DNA of 64,000 bases from Aestuariimicrobium kwangyangense DSM 21549. Lineage in GTDB: Bacteria; Actinomycetota; Actinomycetes; Propionibacteriales; Propionibacteriaceae. A model generated the notes under the pieces. It saw nothing but the letters and a program-made list of their open reading frames with translations, did no database searches and was not told the origin of the DNA. Position 1 is the stretch's first letter. Each line of letters opens with the position of its first letter. This document shows, in pieces, positions 10,469-19,707 of the stretch. The DNA is taken from contig NZ_ATXE01000002.1 in assembly GCF_000421525.1 (NCBI RefSeq), positions 620,001-684,000 on the forward strand. The letters are read 5' to 3'. Both the position numbers and the translations under genes were made by a program.

Positions 10469-12274
10469 GTGCGCAGCATCGCGAAACTGCTCCGTCACGT
10501 CCGAGAACTCACCTGGCTCTATGTCGGCATCGCCGCTGCCTCCGTGCTGATCGCGGGCACCAGCCTGCTCGGCCCGTTCATCATCAAGGGGGCCACCGAC
10601 GAGGTCGTCGCCAACGTGCAGGGCCACGGTCGCGGGGTGTGGATGATCCTCTGGTTCGCGGTCGCCCTGTTGGTGGCCGAACTGTTGCAGACGGTGCTGC
10701 GCAATGTCGCCGGCTACTGGGGTGACGTGATGGGCGCCCGGATGCGCGCCATCCTGTCGGGTCGCTACTACTCGAAACTGTTGAGGCTGCCCCAGCGCTA
10801 CTTCGACAACACGTTGTCGGGCTCGATCATCGCGCGACTCAACCGCTCGATCACCGAGGTGACGAACTTCCTGACCGCCTTCGCCAACAACTTCCTGCCG
10901 ATGTTGGTCACCCTGTTCGCCGTGCTCGTGATCACCGGGTTCTACTCCCCCTGGCTGGTGATCGCCCTGGTGGTGATCTTCCCCGTCTACACCTGGCTGA
11001 CGATGCTCACCAGCCCCCGCTGGCAGCGCATCGAACGAACCAAGAACGACCACGTCGACCAGGCCGGTGGCGCCTTCGCCGAGGTGGTGGGACAGATCAA
11101 GGTGGTGAAGAGCTTCGTCACCGAACGCCGGGAGCTGCGTCGGTTCACCGACGACTACGACGCGACCATCGGCCTCACCCACACCCAGTCGAGTTGGTGG
11201 CACCGCATGGACGTCGCCCGCAACGGCGCCCTCGCCGTCATCTTCTTCGCCGTGCACGCGCTGATCCTCGTCCAGACCATGCAGGGCCGCTACAGCGTGG
11301 GCACCATGGTGATGCTGATCCAGTTGGTCACCATGGCCAAGATGCCTGTCTCGGGCATGAGCTACCTCGTCGACATCAGCCAGCGTGCCGTCGCCGGGTC
11401 CAAGAGCTACTTCGAGGTGATGGACGAGCCCGAGGAGTCCGAGGAGCTGGGCAGTGCCGAGCGCACCGAACTGCGATTGCCCGACCCGCATCCCGGCGAG
11501 CCGGCCATCGTCTTCGACCACGCATCGTTCGCCTACTCCGACTCCAAGACCGATGTGCTCTCGGGCGTCAGCTTCGAGGTCGGGCAGGGCGAGAAGGTCG
11601 CCCTGGTCAGCGAGTCCGGTGGTGGCAAGACCACCATCGTCAACCTGCTGTTGGGCCTGTACCCCGTCAACGGGGGACGGATCCTCGTCCACGGTGAGGA
11701 CCAGTCGCGGGCCGACCTGTCAGCCGTGCGTGCGACCATCGGCGTCGTCTTCCAGGAGCCGGCGCTGTTCTCGGGAACCATCCGCGACAACATCGCCTAC
11801 GGACGTCCCGACGCGACCCTCGACGAGGTCATCGCCGTCGCCCGGCGGGCCAACGCGCACCCCTTCATCGAGCGATTCGACGCGGGCTACGACTCGCTGA
11901 TCGGTGAGCGTGGTCTGAAGCTCTCGGGTGGCCAGCGCCAGCGGATCGCCGTTGCCCGGGCGATGCTCAAGGACGCACCGATCCTCATCCTGGACGAGGC
12001 CACCTCGGCGCTCGACACCCGCAGCGAGCGCCTGGTGCAGGCAGGGCTCGAGGACCTGATGGCCGACCGGACCAGCATCATCATCGCCCACCGGCTCTCG
12101 ACGATCGCCTCGGTCGACCGGATCGTCACGCTGCGGGACGGGCGGGTGGACGAGATCGGGACACCGGCCGAACTCGCGGTTTCGGGCGGGATCTACAACG
12201 AGTTGCTCGACCTGCAGGCGACCGGTGGCAAGAAGAGCCGCAAGGCCCTGGAGGGATTCGACATCGCCGTCTGA
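10469..12274 (+). CDS. ABC exporter, fused membrane and ATPase domains
   Basis: 601 residues, the usual length of a half-transporter. Six membrane helices fill residues 1-310. The ATPase domain has Walker A SESGGGKTT, Q-loop VVFQEPALF, signature LSGGQRQ, Walker B ILILDEATSALD and switch IAHRLST. The first Walker A residue is Ser where Gly is usual. GTG start at 10469. It is divergent from the aldo/keto reductase. It resembles MdlB/MsbA-type lipid or drug exporters; cargo is unknown and it would work as a homodimer or with a partner elsewhere. Confidence 0.9.
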   Translation: MRSIAKLLRHVRELTWLYVGIAAASVLIAGTSLLGPFIIKGATDEVVANVQGHGRGVWMILWFAVALLVAELLQTVLRNVAGYWGDVMGARMRAILSGRYYSKLLRLPQRYFDNTLSGSIIARLNRSITEVTNFLTAFANNFLPMLVTLFAVLVITGFYSPWLVIALVVIFPVYTWLTMLTSPRWQRIERTKNDHVDQAGGAFAEVVGQIKVVKSFVTERRELRRFTDDYDATIGLTHTQSSWWHRMDVARNGALAVIFFAVHALILVQTMQGRYSVGTMVMLIQLVTMAKMPVSGMSYLVDISQRAVAGSKSYFEVMDEPEESEELGSAERTELRLPDPHPGEPAIVFDHASFAYSDSKTDVLSGVSFEVGQGEKVALVSESGGGKTTIVNLLLGLYPVNGGRILVHGEDQSRADLSAVRATIGVVFQEPALFSGTIRDNIAYGRPDATLDEVIAVARRANAHPFIERFDAGYDSLIGERGLKLSGGQRQRIAVARAMLKDAPILILDEATSALDTRSERLVQAGLEDLMADRTSIIIAHRLSTIASVDRIVTLRDGRVDEIGTPAELAVSGGIYNELLDLQATGGKKSRKALEGFDIAV

Positions 12275-12406
12275 CGGCTTGTGCGGCGTCGGCCTCGGGT
12301 GTGAGGAAATGATCATCGGCCGACCCCGCACTGGTCTCGACTTCCCCACTGCACAGGAGTGAACTGGGAGTGGGTCGACCTCGACCCACGTGCAGAGGAG
12401 TCCGTC

Positions 12407-13507
12407 ATGAGCGGGCCGAGTACGTCCCGGCGTTCGCACCGGAAAGCGGCGACGCGCACGTGGCTCGCCCTGTGCTCGGTGGGCATCCTCGCCGCCGGCT
12501 GCACCGGCGGATCCGTCACCCCGACCTCCACCCTCAGCGCCACCTCGGCGCCTTCGGTCTCCGCACCGACGTCGGGTGGACCCTCGTCGTCGGGGCCCTC
12601 CATCGTGCAGTCGACTCCGGTGCAGTCCACGAGGACGACCCAGGTCTCGCCTTCGATCACAACGCCCACCACGCCGGCACCCACGACGGCATCGCACCCC
12701 GCGTCCTCGACCACCTCACCACCGAGCACGCGACCCCCGACCACGCGGCCCCCCACGAGCGCCCCTCCCACGACGAGTGCACCCACCAGTCGTCCGCCCA
12801 CCAGTCGTCCGCCCAGCAGCCCAGTTCCGTCCAGCCCGACGCCGCGCCCGCCGACGACCAGTTGCCGGCTCCCGGCCTCACTGCTGGGTCGTGACGTGGC
12901 GGCGCTACCGGTGTCGCGCCCCGTCGTTGCGCTCACCTTCGACGCAGGTGCCAGCAATGAGGGTGTCGCCCCGATCCTCGCGACCCTGAAGCGGGAGGGC
13001 GTGCCAGCGACGTTCTTCCTGACCGGCGAGTTCGTGGACGACTTCCCCGCCAGCGCACGCGCGATGGCGGCCTACGGGCCGGTCGGCAACCACACCTACC
13101 ACCACCCTGACCTGACGACGCTCAGCGATTCCCGGGTACGAACCGAGATCCGGTCAGCGGCCAGCCGGATCCGCACCGTCACGGGGCATGACCCGCAGCC
13201 GCTGTTCCGGTTCCCGTTCGGGGCGGTGGACGCCCACCGCATCATCGTGGTCAACGACGAGTGCTACGTTCCCTTCCGCTGGACCGTGGACACGCTGGGG
13301 TGGAAGGGGACCTCGGGTGGCCAATCGGTCGACACCGTCGTCTCGCGAGTCATCTCCCAGGCGCGTCCCGGCGAGATCGTACTGATGCACGTCGGCGCTC
13401 ACCCCACCGATCATTCGACTCTTGACGCCGACGCCCTCGCTCGGGTGATCACCGAGCTTCGTGCCCGGGGCTACTCCTTCACCACCCTCGCCAGCATCGT
13501 GGGCTGA
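12407..13507 (+). CDS. Polysaccharide deacetylase lipoprotein (NodB domain)
   Basis: 366 residues. Start ATG at 12407 is preceded by AGAGGAG. A signal peptide ends in the lipobox LAAGC, so it should be lipid-anchored outside the cell. Residues 35-165 form a Ser/Thr/Pro linker that spans the wall. The NodB domain follows: TFDAG (motif 1), HTYHHPD (metal His pair), RFPFG (motif 3) and LMHVG (catalytic His). Likely removes acetyl groups from peptidoglycan or a surface glycan. In motif 1 the second Asp of the usual TFDDG is Ala; the metal-binding His pair is intact. Confidence 0.9.
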   Translation: MSGPSTSRRSHRKAATRTWLALCSVGILAAGCTGGSVTPTSTLSATSAPSVSAPTSGGPSSSGPSIVQSTPVQSTRTTQVSPSITTPTTPAPTTASHPASSTTSPPSTRPPTTRPPTSAPPTTSAPTSRPPTSRPPSSPVPSSPTPRPPTTSCRLPASLLGRDVAALPVSRPVVALTFDAGASNEGVAPILATLKREGVPATFFLTGEFVDDFPASARAMAAYGPVGNHTYHHPDLTTLSDSRVRTEIRSAASRIRTVTGHDPQPLFRFPFGAVDAHRIIVVNDECYVPFRWTVDTLGWKGTSGGQSVDTVVSRVISQARPGEIVLMHVGAHPTDHSTLDADALARVITELRARGYSFTTLASIVG

Positions 13508-13524
13508 GGGCCGTGGCGGGAGGC

Positions 13525-13962
13525 TCAGCGGCCGCGACCGGCCTTCGGACGGACCACTTTCTGCACGTGCCAGGTCTGCGAGACGCCCACCGGGGCCGTG
13601 ACGGCCATGCCTGCGGTGGTCACACCTTCGGAGATGTCTGCCGCGTCGACGTGACCGGGTCGGCCCACCTTCGGGGTGGCGAGCCAGACGTGGCCCGACT
13701 TCGACAGGTCGGTGAGCGAATCGACGAGGGCATCAGCGACGTCGCCGTCGTCTGCCCGCCACCACAGCAGCACGGCATCGACCCCATCGACGGCCTCGTC
13801 GACCAGGTCGGCGTCGATCGCGTCCATGATGGCGTCGCGAAGCACCTCGTCCACGTCATCGTCCCAACCCAGTTCCTGCACGACCTGCCCGGGCTTGAGC
13901 CCCAGCAAAGTCGCGACCTCTGTCGTCCCCACGGTGACGAAGACCTTCCTGTTCGAGTACAT
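13525..13962 (-). CDS. DUF3052 family protein
   Basis: 145 residues from the ATG at 13962. Matches the actinobacterial DUF3052 family in length and in its central motifs, LKPGQVVQELGWDDDVDE, VLLWWRADDGDVADALVD and TPKVGRPGHV. No membrane segment. Function is not established for the family. The longer frame upstream to 14067 is Arg/Gly/Pro-rich and out of family, so it was not used. It is followed tail to tail by the deacetylase gene and divergent from the LLM oxidoreductase. Confidence 0.85.
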   Translation of the reverse strand: MYSNRKVFVTVGTTEVATLLGLKPGQVVQELGWDDDVDEVLRDAIMDAIDADLVDEAVDGVDAVLLWWRADDGDVADALVDSLTDLSKSGHVWLATPKVGRPGHVDAADISEGVTTAGMAVTAPVGVSQTWHVQKVVRPKAGRGR

Positions 13963-14121
13963 CGTTGGGGCAAGCCTGCCAGACTTTCCCCCTCTCCCAC
14001 CAGAGCCGCGGCCGCGGCGGGGTTCACCGGGGGGACGGGCACAGGGCTGGACGACACGCTGGAACAAACCGCCCGACCGTCCGGTTGAGTGGTTGAAATC
14101 GAAACGACCTCAGGAGTTCTC

Positions 14122-15174
14122 GTGAGCACCACCCAGCCCCGTACCGGACCCCAGTTCGGCCTCGACACGTTCGGCGACGTCACCGTCGACCGCCACGGCG
14201 TCACCCAGCACCCCGCCACGGTGATCCGGAACCTGGTCGAGCAGGCAGTCCTGGCCGACCGGGTCGGGGTTGACGCCATCGGCATCGGCGAGCACCACCG
14301 TGACGACTTCGCCGTCAGCGCCCCCGACGTGGTGCTGGCAGGTGTTGCCACCCGCACCGAGCGCATCCTGCTCGGGTCCGCCGTGACGGTGCTCTCGTCC
14401 GACGACCCGATCCGGGTGTTCGAGCGCTACTCCACCATCGACGCCCTCTCGCACGGGCGGGCCGAGGTGCAGGTGGGTCGTGGGTCGTTCACCGAGTCGT
14501 TCCCGCTGTTCGGGTTCGACCTGCGCGACTACGAGGTGCTGTTCGAGGAGAAGCTCGACCTGTTCGCGAAGCTGCTGGCCGGGGGTGCGGTGAGTTGGGA
14601 GGGCACCACCCGGCCCCCGCTCGACGGGGTCACCGTGCACCCAGCCACGGAGTCGGGCCGCCTGCGTGCCTGGATCGGCGTGGGCGGCAGCCCCGAGTCG
14701 GTGGTTCGGGCCGCGCGGCACCAGATCCCCATGATGCTGGCCATCATCGGTGGGCCCGCCGACCGCTTCAAGCCCTTCGCCGACCTGTACCGACGCGCGC
14801 TGGGCGAGTTCGGCCATGCTCCCCAGCCGGTCGGGGTGCACTCCCCCGGCCACATCGCCGAGACCGACGACCAGGCCCGGGAGGAACTGTGGCCGCACTT
14901 CAAGGCGAACCGCGACCGCATCGGCATCGAGCGTGGCTGGGGTGAGGCGACCCGCGACCAGTTCGACCACGACATCGAACACGGCGCGCTCTACGTTGGC
15001 TCGCCCGAGACCGTTGCGGCCAAGATCGCCCGCACGGTGACGCTGCTCGACCTCGACCGATTCGACCTGAAGTACGCGAACGGGCCGATGCCGCACGAGC
15101 AGTTGATGGCGTCGATCGAGCTCTACGGCACCGCCGTGATCCCGCAGGTGCGCGAGATCCTGGCAGCCAACTGA
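14122..15174 (+). CDS. LLM-class flavin-dependent oxidoreductase
   Basis: 350 residues with a bacterial luciferase-like barrel: FGLDTFGDV at the start, DAIGIGEHHRDDFAVSAPDV, SAVTVLSSDDPIRVFERYST and the GRAEVQVGRGSF flavin-binding loop. Length and motifs fit the CE1758-type subgroup. It would use reduced FMN/F420 for an oxidation of unknown substrate. Start is a GTG at 14122 with AGGAG upstream; the in-frame GTG at 14089 lacks such a site. A 13-bp hairpin follows the gene at 15212. Confidence 0.85.
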   Translation: MSTTQPRTGPQFGLDTFGDVTVDRHGVTQHPATVIRNLVEQAVLADRVGVDAIGIGEHHRDDFAVSAPDVVLAGVATRTERILLGSAVTVLSSDDPIRVFERYSTIDALSHGRAEVQVGRGSFTESFPLFGFDLRDYEVLFEEKLDLFAKLLAGGAVSWEGTTRPPLDGVTVHPATESGRLRAWIGVGGSPESVVRAARHQIPMMLAIIGGPADRFKPFADLYRRALGEFGHAPQPVGVHSPGHIAETDDQAREELWPHFKANRDRIGIERGWGEATRDQFDHDIEHGALYVGSPETVAAKIARTVTLLDLDRFDLKYANGPMPHEQLMASIELYGTAVIPQVREILAAN

Positions 15175-15211
15175 GTCTGGTCCGCGCTCGTCCTGGGCGT
15201 GGAACCAGCCC

Positions 15212-15242
15212 GCGCCGGGCCCCCGATGTGGGGGCCCGGCGC
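15212..15242. terminator. GC-rich hairpin terminator between convergent genes
   Basis: Perfect 13-bp stem (15212-15224 with 15230-15242) and a 5-base loop, between the ends of the LLM oxidoreductase and aceE. No T-run follows on either strand, which is common for terminators in high-GC actinobacteria. Symmetry suggests it serves both genes. Confidence 0.75.
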
Positions 15243-15273
15243 GGTGCTGCGGTTCGGTGCCGTGGAGGGACGG

Positions 15274-18015
15274 TCAGGCGTCACCGCCGGCGTTGCCCGA
15301 GGCGCCTGCGGCCGGGTTCATCAGGTCGTACTTGTCGAAGGCCTGCTTGGCCCACTCGGCCGGCACCTGTCCCTGCTTGGCCAACTGCTGCAGCGTCCGC
15401 ACGACGATCGAGGGACCGTCGATGTGGAAGAAGCGGCGGGCGGCTGCGCGGGTGTCGGAGAAGCCGAAGCCGTCGGCACCCAGCGAGATGAAGTCGCCCG
15501 GTACCCACTGCGCGATCTGGTCCTGCACCTGACGCATGTAGTCCGAGACCGCGATGACGGGCCCGGGACGATCCTGCAGCTTCTGGGTGACGTAGGGAAC
15601 CCGCTCCTCGCCGTGCAGGAAGTTCGCCTCGTCGGCGGCCAGACCGTCGCGACGCAGTTCTCCCCAGCTGGTCACCGACCAGACGTCGGCGACCACTCCG
15701 AAGTCCTGCTTGAGCAGCTGCTGGGCCTCCAGCGCCCACGGCACCCCCACGCCGGAAGCCAGGATCTGGGCGCGGCGGGCGTCCTCCCCCACTCCGTCGA
15801 AGGAACCTTCCTTGAGCAGGTACATCCCCTTGAGGATGCCCTCGGCGTCGACGTTCTCGGGCTCAGCGGGCTGCACGAGCGGCTCGTTGTAGACCGTGAG
15901 GTAGTAGATGACGTCCTCGGGCTTCTCGCCGTACATCCGTCGCAGGCCCTCCTGCACGATGTGGGCGATCTCGTAACCGTAGGCCGGGTCGTAGCTCAGG
16001 ACAGCCGTGTTGGTCGCCGCGAGCACGGGAGAGTGCCCGTCCATGTGCTGGGTGCCCTCACCGGTGAGCGTGGTGCGCCCGGCGGTGGCGCCGACCAGGA
16101 ATCCGCGGCCCAACTGGTCGGCTGCGGCCCAGATGCCGTCACCGGTTCGCTGGAACCCGAACATCGAGTAGAAGACGTAGATCGGCACCATCGGTACGCC
16201 ATGGGTGGCGTACGACGTTGCGGCAGCCGTGAAGGCGGCCACCGATCCGGCCTCGTTGATGCCCATGTGCATGATCTGACCCTGCGGGCTCTCGCGGTAG
16301 GCCAGCATCAGCTCGTGGTCGACCGGGGTGTAGTTCTGCCCGTGCGGGTTGTAGATCTTGATCGTCGGGAAGAACGAGTCCATGCCGAAGGTGCGGGCCT
16401 CGTCCGGGATGATCGGCACGACGTGGGGTGCGAAGTCCTTGTCGCGCATCAGGTCCTTGAGCAGACGGACGAACGCCATGGTCGTCGCGATCTGCTGTTG
16501 GCCCGAGCCCTTCTTGACCGAGGCATACGCCTTGTCGCCGGGCAGGGTCAGGGCAGCGGGCTGGTTGCGTCGCTCGGGCAGGAACCCGCCCAACTCCTGG
16601 CGCCGCTGCTTGAGGTACTTGATGCGCGGGTCGTCGTCACCGGGGTGGTAGTACGGCGGCTCGTAGGGGTTGGCCTCGAGCTGCTCGTCGGTGATCGGGA
16701 TCTGCAGACGGTCGCGGAACCCCTTCAGGTCGTCCAGCGCCAGCTTCTTCATCTGGTGGGTCGCGTTGCGGCCGGCGAAGTGCTTGCCGAGGAAGTAACC
16801 CTTGATGGTCTGCGCGAGGATGACGGTCGGGGCACCGGTCACCTTGGTGGCCGCGTCGTAGGCCGCGTACACCTTCTGGTAGTCGTGACCACCGCGCGCC
16901 AGGCGCCAGATGTCCTCGTCGCTCCAGTCCTCGACCATCTTCGCGGTGCGCGGGTCGCGACCGAAGAAGTGCTCGCGCACGTAGGCACCGTCGTTGGCCT
17001 TGAAGGTCTGGTAGTCGCCGTCAGTGGTGGCGTTCATCAGGTTGACCAGCGCGCCCTCGGTGTCCTGGGCGAGCAACTGGTCCCAGCCACGACCCCAGAC
17101 GACCTTGATCACGTTCCACCCGGCGCCACGGAAGAAGGCCTCGAGTTCCTGCATGATCTTGCCGTTGCCTCGCACGGGCCCGTCGAGCCGCTGCAGGTTG
17201 CAGTTGATCACGAAGGTCAGGTTGTCGAGTTCCTCGTTGGCCGCCAGCTGCAGCAGTCCGCGCGACTCCGGCTCGTCCATCTCACCGTCGCCGAGGAAGG
17301 CCCAGACCCGCTGCTGCGAGGTGTCCTTCAGCCCACGGTTGTGCAGGTACCGGTTGAACTGGGCCTGGTGGATCGCGTTCATGGGCCCGATGCCCATCGA
17401 GACGGTGGGGAACTCCCAGAACTCGGGCATCTGACGCGGGTGGGGGTACGAGGGCAGCGGGTGCGGCTTGGACTTCTCCTGCCGGAAGGCGTCCATCTGC
17501 TCCTCGCTGAGGCGCCCCTCCAGGAAGCCGCGGGCGTACATGCCCGGCGAGGCATGGCCCTGGAAGAAGATCTGGTCACCGCCACCGGGGTGGTCCTTGC
17601 CCCGCCAGAAGTGGTTCAGGCCGACCTCGTACAAGGTGGTCGCCGAGGCGTAGGTCGAGATGTGGCCACCGACCCCGATGCCGGGACGCTGGGCACGGTG
17701 CACCATCACCGCGGCGTTCCAGCGGAGCAGCCGGCGCACCTGGCGCTCCAAGGCCTCGTCACCGGGGTAGTCGGGCTCCTGCTCGACGGGGATGGTGTTG
17801 ATGTAGTCGGTGCTGGTCAGCGAGGGAACGCCGATCTGCTGCTCCCGGGCTCGCTCGAGCAACTTCAGCATCACGTACCGGGCCCGGTTGCGGCCTCCCT
17901 CCTCGATGATGCCGTCGAGTGACTCCAACCACTCCGAGGTCTCCTCGGGGTCCGCATCTGGGAGATTGGTGGGAAGACCGTTGATGATGGGGCCGGACTC
18001 CGCGCGCTGGGTCAC
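15274..18015 (-). CDS. aceE: Pyruvate dehydrogenase E1 component, homodimeric type
   Basis: 913 residues, full length for AceE. It decarboxylates pyruvate with thiamin diphosphate and hands the acetyl group to E2. The ThDP motif begins at [11 protein letters not shown] (about 240-250) and ends with the Asn pair region [11 protein letters not shown] (269-279). Other family blocks are [17 protein letters not shown] and the transketolase middle segment [17 protein letters not shown] start at 18015 with AAAGGA upstream. E2 and E3 genes are not adjacent. The leader carries an inverted repeat (18033-18077) that may be a regulator site. Confidence 0.97.
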   Translation of the reverse strand: MTQRAESGPIINGLPTNLPDADPEETSEWLESLDGIIEEGGRNRARYVMLKLLERAREQQIGVPSLTSTDYINTIPVEQEPDYPGDEALERQVRRLLRWNAAVMVHRAQRPGIGVGGHISTYASATTLYEVGLNHFWRGKDHPGGGDQIFFQGHASPGMYARGFLEGRLSEEQMDAFRQEKSKPHPLPSYPHPRQMPEFWEFPTVSMGIGPMNAIHQAQFNRYLHNRGLKDTSQQRVWAFLGDGEMDEPESRGLLQLAANEELDNLTFVINCNLQRLDGPVRGNGKIMQELEAFFRGAGWNVIKVVWGRGWDQLLAQDTEGALVNLMNATTDGDYQTFKANDGAYVREHFFGRDPRTAKMVEDWSDEDIWRLARGGHDYQKVYAAYDAATKVTGAPTVILAQTIKGYFLGKHFAGRNATHQMKKLALDDLKGFRDRLQIPITDEQLEANPYEPPYYHPGDDDPRIKYLKQRRQELGGFLPERRNQPAALTLPGDKAYASVKKGSGQQQIATTMAFVRLLKDLMRDKDFAPHVVPIIPDEARTFGMDSFFPTIKIYNPHGQNYTPVDHELMLAYRESPQGQIMHMGINEAGSVAAFTAAATSYATHGVPMVPIYVFYSMFGFQRTGDGIWAAADQLGRGFLVGATAGRTTLTGEGTQHMDGHSPVLAATNTAVLSYDPAYGYEIAHIVQEGLRRMYGEKPEDVIYYLTVYNEPLVQPAEPENVDAEGILKGMYLLKEGSFDGVGEDARRAQILASGVGVPWALEAQQLLKQDFGVVADVWSVTSWGELRRDGLAADEANFLHGEERVPYVTQKLQDRPGPVIAVSDYMRQVQDQIAQWVPGDFISLGADGFGFSDTRAAARRFFHIDGPSIVVRTLQQLAKQGQVPAEWAKQAFDKYDLMNPAAGASGNAGGDA

Positions 18016-18032
18016 TGCGCATTCCTTTCTGC

Positions 18033-18077
18033 TGACAAATTCATCCACCATCTTCCACCGTGGCGTTCGGTTTGTCA
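18033..18077. promoter_or_regulatory. Inverted repeat in the aceE leader
   Basis: TGACAAA (18033-18039) and TTTGTCA (18071-18077) form a perfect 7-bp inverted repeat separated by 31 bases, 18 to 62 bases upstream of the aceE start and in the divergent gap toward the GNAT gene. The arms extend imperfectly into CTGC/GCAG. It could be a looped operator or two half-sites. No regulator is identified. Confidence 0.4.
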
Positions 18078-18124
18078 CAGCAGGGGTGTGGAACCCACCT
18101 TCGGGGGTGTGTCACGCTCCTGAC

Positions 18125-18682
18125 ATGGACGAAGCACCCGACCGACAGGCCGAACCGCCTCACCGCGCGCTGCGGGTGCGTCTGCAGACGCCCGATGACT
18201 GGGCCAGGGTTCGTGACCTGAGGCTCGAGATGCTCGCCGACACCCCCCTCGCCTACCTCGAACGGGTCGAGGACGCGCGTCGACTGACCGATGAGGACTG
18301 GCAGCGCCGCATCTCCACCTGGGCACCGGGTCGGGGTGAGGCCTTCGCCCTGACCGATGCCGAGGATCGCTGGCTCGGCCAGTGCAGCGTCACCCTCGAT
18401 CGCTGGTCGAATCCGACCCGAGTCTGGGTCGGCGCCGTCTACGTCACGCCCGCGGCCCGCGGGGGCGGTGGCGCCGGAATGCTGATGGCTGCCGCGTCAC
18501 GCTGGGCACGGGCCATCGACCACCACGAACTCTGGCTCGAGGTGAACGACCACAACCCCCGGGCGATCGCGTTCTACGAACGTGAGGGCTGGGTGCGTAC
18601 CGGAGCGGTGCGCCCCTACCCCCTCGACCCAGAGGGTTCGAGCGAACTCGAGATGGTCAAGCGGCTCGACGGCGACGACTGA
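18125..18682 (+). CDS. GNAT-family N-acetyltransferase
   Basis: 185 residues. The acetyl-CoA site shows as VGAVYVTPAARGGGGAGMLM, the usual V-x-P-x-x-R-G-x-G-x-G/A pattern, followed by LEVNDHNPRAIAFYEREGW, a standard GNAT C-terminal block. Substrate is unknown. The ATG at 18125 lacks a strong ribosome site. Its 3' end overlaps the PHP-domain gene tail to tail by 26 bases. Confidence 0.85.
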   Translation: MDEAPDRQAEPPHRALRVRLQTPDDWARVRDLRLEMLADTPLAYLERVEDARRLTDEDWQRRISTWAPGRGEAFALTDAEDRWLGQCSVTLDRWSNPTRVWVGAVYVTPAARGGGGAGMLMAAASRWARAIDHHELWLEVNDHNPRAIAFYEREGWVRTGAVRPYPLDPEGSSELEMVKRLDGDD

Positions 18683-19688
18683 ACTCGAGCAGTCGCTCGA
18701 CCGGCCAGGTGGTGATGATCCGGTCGGGATCGATCCCGGCGGCCTCGGCACGGGCCGCTCCGAGATCAGCGAAGTCGAGCTGGCCCGGGGCATGGGCATC
18801 GGTGTCGATCGAGAAGACGCAGTCGAGCTCGTGGGCCAGCGCCAGCAGGTCGTCGGGTGGGTCATTGCGCTCGGGACGGGCGTTGATCTCGACCGCCACG
18901 CCGAACTGGGCGCAGGCCGCGAAGACCACCTCCGCGTCGAAGCTGGACTGTCCGCGCACCTTGCCGCCCTCGACCTTGCGCCCGGTGCAATGACCGAGCA
19001 CCGTCGTGTGCGGGTTGGCGATCGCTGCCACCATTCGCCTGGTCATGTAGTCGGCGTCCATCTGCAACTTGGAGTGCACCGAGGCGACGACGATGTCGAG
19101 ACTCCCCAGCAGGTCGTCGCGCTGGTCGAGTGACCCGTCGTCGAGGATGTCGACCTCGATGCCGCGCAGCACCCGGATGTCGCCATGGTCGGCCTGTACC
19201 CGTTCGATCTCGCGCCACTGCTCCTGCAGTCGCTCCGCGGACAGGCCGTTTGCGACCCGCAGTCGTGGCGAGTGGTCGGTGATGGCGATGTACTCCCGCC
19301 CCAACCGGGCCGCGACGGTGACCATCTCCTCGAGGGGCGAACCCCCGTCCGACCACAGCGTGTGGGTGTGCAGGTCGCCCCGCAACCGGGAGCGCAGCTC
19401 TGACTCTGCCAGCGGGGTCTGCCCCCACTCACGCAGTTCCGCCAGGGTCGGTGGCACCCTGCCGTCCATCGCCTCGCGGATCACGGCCGCCGTGCTCGGC
19501 CCCACCCCCGGCACCGACTGCCAGGCGTTGTTCTCGTGCAGCACCACCAGGTCGTCTGCATCGAGCGCGGCGAGCGCATCGGCCGCCTTGCGGTAGGCCT
19601 CCACCCGCCGGGTCTCGTCACGACGCCGTTCGCGCCAGAAGGCCACTTCGCGCAGTGCGGCCACGGGCGCAGGGATGTCGACAGGCAT
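18657..19688 (-). CDS. PHP-domain phosphoesterase with helix-hairpin-helix
   Basis: 343 residues. An N-terminal helix-hairpin-helix (VPGVGPSTAAVIREAM, about 57-72) precedes a PHP domain with metal motifs GDLHTHTLWSDG, ITDHSPR, GIEVDIL, VASVHS, LGHCTGR and SIDTDAH. This equals the C-terminal half of a PolX-type DNA polymerase without the polymerase domain. It may be a DNA-end phosphatase, exonuclease or histidinol-phosphatase-like enzyme. Only this part of a longer open frame was accepted because the ATG at 19688 starts the homologous region. It is divergent from fasR by 19 bases. Confidence 0.85.
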   Translation of the reverse strand: MPVDIPAPVAALREVAFWRERRRDETRRVEAYRKAADALAALDADDLVVLHENNAWQSVPGVGPSTAAVIREAMDGRVPPTLAELREWGQTPLAESELRSRLRGDLHTHTLWSDGGSPLEEMVTVAARLGREYIAITDHSPRLRVANGLSAERLQEQWREIERVQADHGDIRVLRGIEVDILDDGSLDQRDDLLGSLDIVVASVHSKLQMDADYMTRRMVAAIANPHTTVLGHCTGRKVEGGKVRGQSSFDAEVVFAACAQFGVAVEINARPERNDPPDDLLALAHELDCVFSIDTDAHAPGQLDFADLGAARAEAAGIDPDRIITTWPVERLLEFSRRRRAA

Positions 19689-19707
19689 GGATCTAGGATC
19701 GCACTCG

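Noticed and set aside
15199-17922. 907-codon open frame antisense to aceE
   Set aside because: It lies wholly against aceE, has a Val/Gly/Leu/His-rich composition typical of shadow frames in high-GC DNA and matches no family.
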